A model generated the notes under the pieces. The model worked only from the letters and a program-made list of their open reading frames with translations. It was not told where the DNA came from and did no database searches. Below are positions 14,365 through 16,578 of a stretch of 16,578 nucleotides of DNA, in pieces. The DNA comes from Tectiglobus sp963922535 (GTDB taxonomy: Bacteria; Pseudomonadota; Alphaproteobacteria; Rhizobiales; Hyphomicrobiaceae). The stretch is taken from positions 1 through 16,578 of the forward strand of contig CAWUIN010000066.1 in NCBI GenBank assembly GCA_963922535.1. Reading direction: 5' to 3'. Numbering within the stretch: the stretch's first letter is position 1; every line of letters starts with the position of its first letter. Made by a program: the position numbers and the translations under genes.

Positions 14365-15762
14365 ATGCGCACAAAGATGGCTTTAAAGATGAGTAAGCGC
14401 TTATTGCTGGCCATGATCGTCGTTTGCTCTGGGGCACCAGCAGCAGCACAGATTGGCGATGCGGCGGCAGCACTTAACAAAACACTTCGTAAGGCGCAAA
14501 GGTTTCTGCAGTCAAACCCCGGTTCCGGCCGCAATTCCACCCGTCGCAATGCCCTGCGACTGGATGATATTCCCATACCACCGCTGCCCGCCCGCAGTCC
14601 GGTGCGCACAAGCATCAAAGCCGATGCGCTACAACCGCGCGTGGCAGCAAGCCAGCAGGATAAGCCTCAGCAAGCTCAACTGGCTGAGGTCCGGCCCCTG
14701 GCCTCTCCTCCTCCTGACAAAGCCGTTAAAGAGGCCGATCGCAATAAAAATCCTGGCAATGAAAAAAAAGCCCCGCCTCCTGATGTCTGGAGTGAGGCAG
14801 AGATTTTGGCCGCGCAACAGGCCTGTAAAAAAATTCTTACTCGCGTTGATGTTGTCGTAGAGCATGGTAAACCAATTAAAAAAGGTCCCTGCGGTGAACC
14901 CGCACCAGTTAGGCTTATCGCGCTTAAAGGCAAGCACACGGTACGCTTTAAGCCTGCTGCCACGCTCAATTGTTCCATGGTTCTGGCGCTTGATACCTGG
15001 ATCCGGCGCGGACTTCAGCCTATGGCGCGCAAGCATCTTGGTGCGTCCATCACAACGATATCCGTGATGAGTTCTTATTCATGCCGCAATGCATATGGCC
15101 GCAAGACCACAAATTTGAGCGAGCACGGCAAAGCTAATGCATTGGATATCGGCGGTTTTTATACAGATAACGGTGCTTTGACGGAGCTTGCAAGTCACTG
15201 GGGGCCAACACAGCGTGATATTATTGCAGCCGCTCAGAAAGCCAGGCAAGCTAAGGAAAATCGCCAAGACTCCAGCACCACGATTGCCGCCGCCGGCGTA
15301 AGCACACAAACTGCGGCGACTGCCACGCGTGTTACTCTCCAGGGCGCGCCTGCAAATTCACAAGCAGGACGTACTGAGCAGCTAGTTGCAGAACCAGAAA
15401 TTGTGGCATTTCCACCTTTGCCGGGAAGACGGCCAAGTCTTCGCCAGCGTTATGAGTGGGCTAAAAAAGAGCATGAACAGCAGGTTCTGGTCCAATCCAA
15501 AAGCCAGCGCCAGGAGTATCGCGACGAGTTAAATAATTTCCTGTCTTTGCGCAAGGATCTGGGAGGCGCTAAGCCGAAGGACGGCTACAAGATTCCCGGA
15601 TCGCAACAGCCTGAAGTCAATCGTGCTGCATTTCTGCGCGGGGCCCATCGCACAGCATGCCGGATCTTTGGCACCGTTCTCGGTCCAGAGGCCAACGACG
15701 CGCATCGCGACCACTTCCATGTCGATCTTGCCCTGCGCAAGCACAGGAATTATTGCCGGTAG
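14365..15762 (+). CDS. Extensin-like C-terminal domain protein with large insertion
   Basis: A 465-residue exported protein. Residues 1-29 look like a signal peptide (basic start, LLLAMIVVCSG core, APAAA-Q cleavage site). Residues ~30-145 are low-complexity, Pro/Ala/Lys-rich linker. The extensin-like domain (PF06904 type, distant relative of D-Ala-D-Ala peptidases) starts near CGEPAPVRLIALKG, with metal-type residues H254 and D261 in LSEHGKANALDIGGF and the HFHVDL motif (H450, H452) at the end. Paired cysteines (C154, C176, C203, C240, C432, C464) suggest disulfides in the periplasm. Between ALDIGGF and the ACRIFGTVLGPEANDAHRDH block there are ~155 residues of repetitive, charged sequence instead of the usual short loop. 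The ATG at 14365 is preferred over GTG 14314 because GGAG lies just upstream and the signal peptide then begins correctly. A peptidoglycan role is inferred. Confidence 0.87.
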   Translation: MRTKMALKMSKRLLLAMIVVCSGAPAAAQIGDAAAALNKTLRKAQRFLQSNPGSGRNSTRRNALRLDDIPIPPLPARSPVRTSIKADALQPRVAASQQDKPQQAQLAEVRPLASPPPDKAVKEADRNKNPGNEKKAPPPDVWSEAEILAAQQACKKILTRVDVVVEHGKPIKKGPCGEPAPVRLIALKGKHTVRFKPAATLNCSMVLALDTWIRRGLQPMARKHLGASITTISVMSSYSCRNAYGRKTTNLSEHGKANALDIGGFYTDNGALTELASHWGPTQRDIIAAAQKARQAKENRQDSSTTIAAAGVSTQTAATATRVTLQGAPANSQAGRTEQLVAEPEIVAFPPLPGRRPSLRQRYEWAKKEHEQQVLVQSKSQRQEYRDELNNFLSLRKDLGGAKPKDGYKIPGSQQPEVNRAAFLRGAHRTACRIFGTVLGPEANDAHRDHFHVDLALRKHRNYCR

Positions 15763-15799
15763 CTGGACAGGCCCTAAATGCTGACGCTTAAACAAATCG

Positions 15800-16540
15800 A
15801 TGCGAGATGAGATTGTGGTCCACAGTTACGTTGATCCAGTTGCCAAGCTTCTGACGTTGGAGGTTGACCCTTCAGAAAAATGGCCCGATTACCTCGCACT
15901 CGGCTTTACCCAAGAGCACGTTTCAGAATTAATTCGTATGGCAACGAATCTTGCTCTACACGGCAACGACGATGATGAAGGTTGCGTCTGGTGGGCTCCG
16001 ATCCATGCCTGGCGAACACTGGGGCAACTTCGGGCATAAGAAGCAGCCCAACCATTGGTCTGCTTGTTTGATGAACTCTGGCTCAACGACTGGTTGCCGG
16101 AAGAATTACCAATAGTCTTTTCAATGATCGGCTGCTCAATCGTGCCCGTTATTGAAGAGTTTCTCGCCGATAATTCCGTTGATCCGGAACGCCGGACCGC
16201 AGTACCAGACTGTCTTCAACAAATCGCGCAGGATCATCCCGTATGCCGGCAGGCCTGTATCGATGCTTTGACACGCCAGTTAGAGAAATACGAAACCAAT
16301 GCCGATTTTCTTAACGGCTTTCTTGTCGCGGCTTTGGGCGAACTCAAAGCTGTTGACACGATTGCGCTTATTCGAGAAGCGCATGCAAAAAACTGCGTTG
16401 ATATCTCCATCGTGGGCGACCTGGAGGAGGCTGAAATTCTGATTGGTATGAGGGAAAGCCACTCCACGCCGCCTCCACGTTACAATAATTTTCTGGAATT
16501 ATGTAGCAAACGCACCAAGTTTTCCAGGGCAATCGGGTGA
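15800..16540 (+). pseudogene. HEAT-like repeat protein gene with one internal stop
   Basis: Two open stretches, 15800-16039 and 16055-16540, are in the same frame and separated only by TAA (16037-16039) and five sense codons. Read through, the product is about 246 residues: WWAPIHAWRTLGQLRA-stop-EAAQPLVCLFDELWLNDWLP, then helical pairs such as VFSMIGCSIVPVIEEFL, CIDALTRQLEKYETNADFLN and GFLVAALGELKAVDTIALI. This resembles a bacterial family with HEAT-like alpha-helical repeats in which the position of the stop is normally Glu (GAA/GAG), so a single G-to-T change would explain it. The function of the family is unknown to me. There is no clear ribosome binding site at 15800. A TTG at 16055 could restart translation, but without a visible Shine-Dalgarno. 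A sequencing error is the main alternative to a true nonsense mutation. Confidence 0.75.
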
Positions 16541-16578
16541 AAAAACAGATGACAGCAGCGTAAACCTCTGAGTCAATG

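Noticed and set aside
1..16578. CRISPR array, tRNA or rRNA genes, phage or integrase genes
   Set aside because: Looked for regular spaced repeats, cloverleaf-like sequences and tyrosine-recombinase or phage motifs on both strands and saw none.

Overview
The window looks like chromosomal DNA from an alphaproteobacterium of the order Hyphomicrobiales (Rhizobiales), most likely close to Brucella/Ochrobactrum/Pseudochrobactrum. This is inferred from an AqpS-type aquaporin beside arsenate reductases, a GapR (DUF2312) gene with a CtrA-like box, an alphaproteobacterial L33, a PAS_5 protein, an alphaproteobacterial ornithine decarboxylase behind a structured leader, and an extensin-like envelope protein. 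No species can be fixed from sequence alone. The first ~60 bases are homopolymer-rich and look like an unreliable contig end.

Layout. 63-1244 (minus): an HNH endonuclease followed by a pentapeptide-repeat protein whose 3' end runs into the poor-quality end. 1478-5719: an arsenic-related region with an AqpS-like aquaglyceroporin, a PAS_5 protein, a rhomboid protease (plus strand), a stand-alone thioredoxin-type arsenate reductase, and an ArsR-ArsC fusion. The last two have matching operator-like repeats in their promoters. 5832-6958: decayed remains of two insertion sequences, IS6-like and ISAs1-like, with stops, frameshifts and a 19-bp duplication. 7051-9360: a structured leader RNA (probably speF type), an ornithine/lysine decarboxylase and an agmatinase-family ureohydrolase. 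9465-9513: a perfect 15-bp inverted repeat. 9642-11316: a GC-richer cysteine synthase gene, then gapR with a TTAA-N7-TTAA box. 11518-15762: rpmG (minus), an N-formylglutamate amidohydrolase, a crotonase of the 3-hydroxyisobutyryl-CoA hydrolase type (minus) with a Gln where the catalytic Glu is expected, and an extensin-like protein with a large insertion in its catalytic domain. 15800-16540: one HEAT-like protein gene interrupted by a single in-frame TAA.

How the genes may work together. ArsC would reduce arsenate to arsenite, which AqpS could let out down its gradient; no ArsB or Acr3 pump is visible. The fusion protein is the only ArsR-like regulator here. It has no cysteine in its HTH part and has lost the usual Asp of the phosphatase-fold acid loop, so its ArsC half may act as the sensor rather than as an enzyme. 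The decarboxylase and ureohydrolase make two routes to putrescine, or one two-step route if the decarboxylase accepts arginine. The remaining genes are housekeeping or envelope functions with no clear shared pathway.
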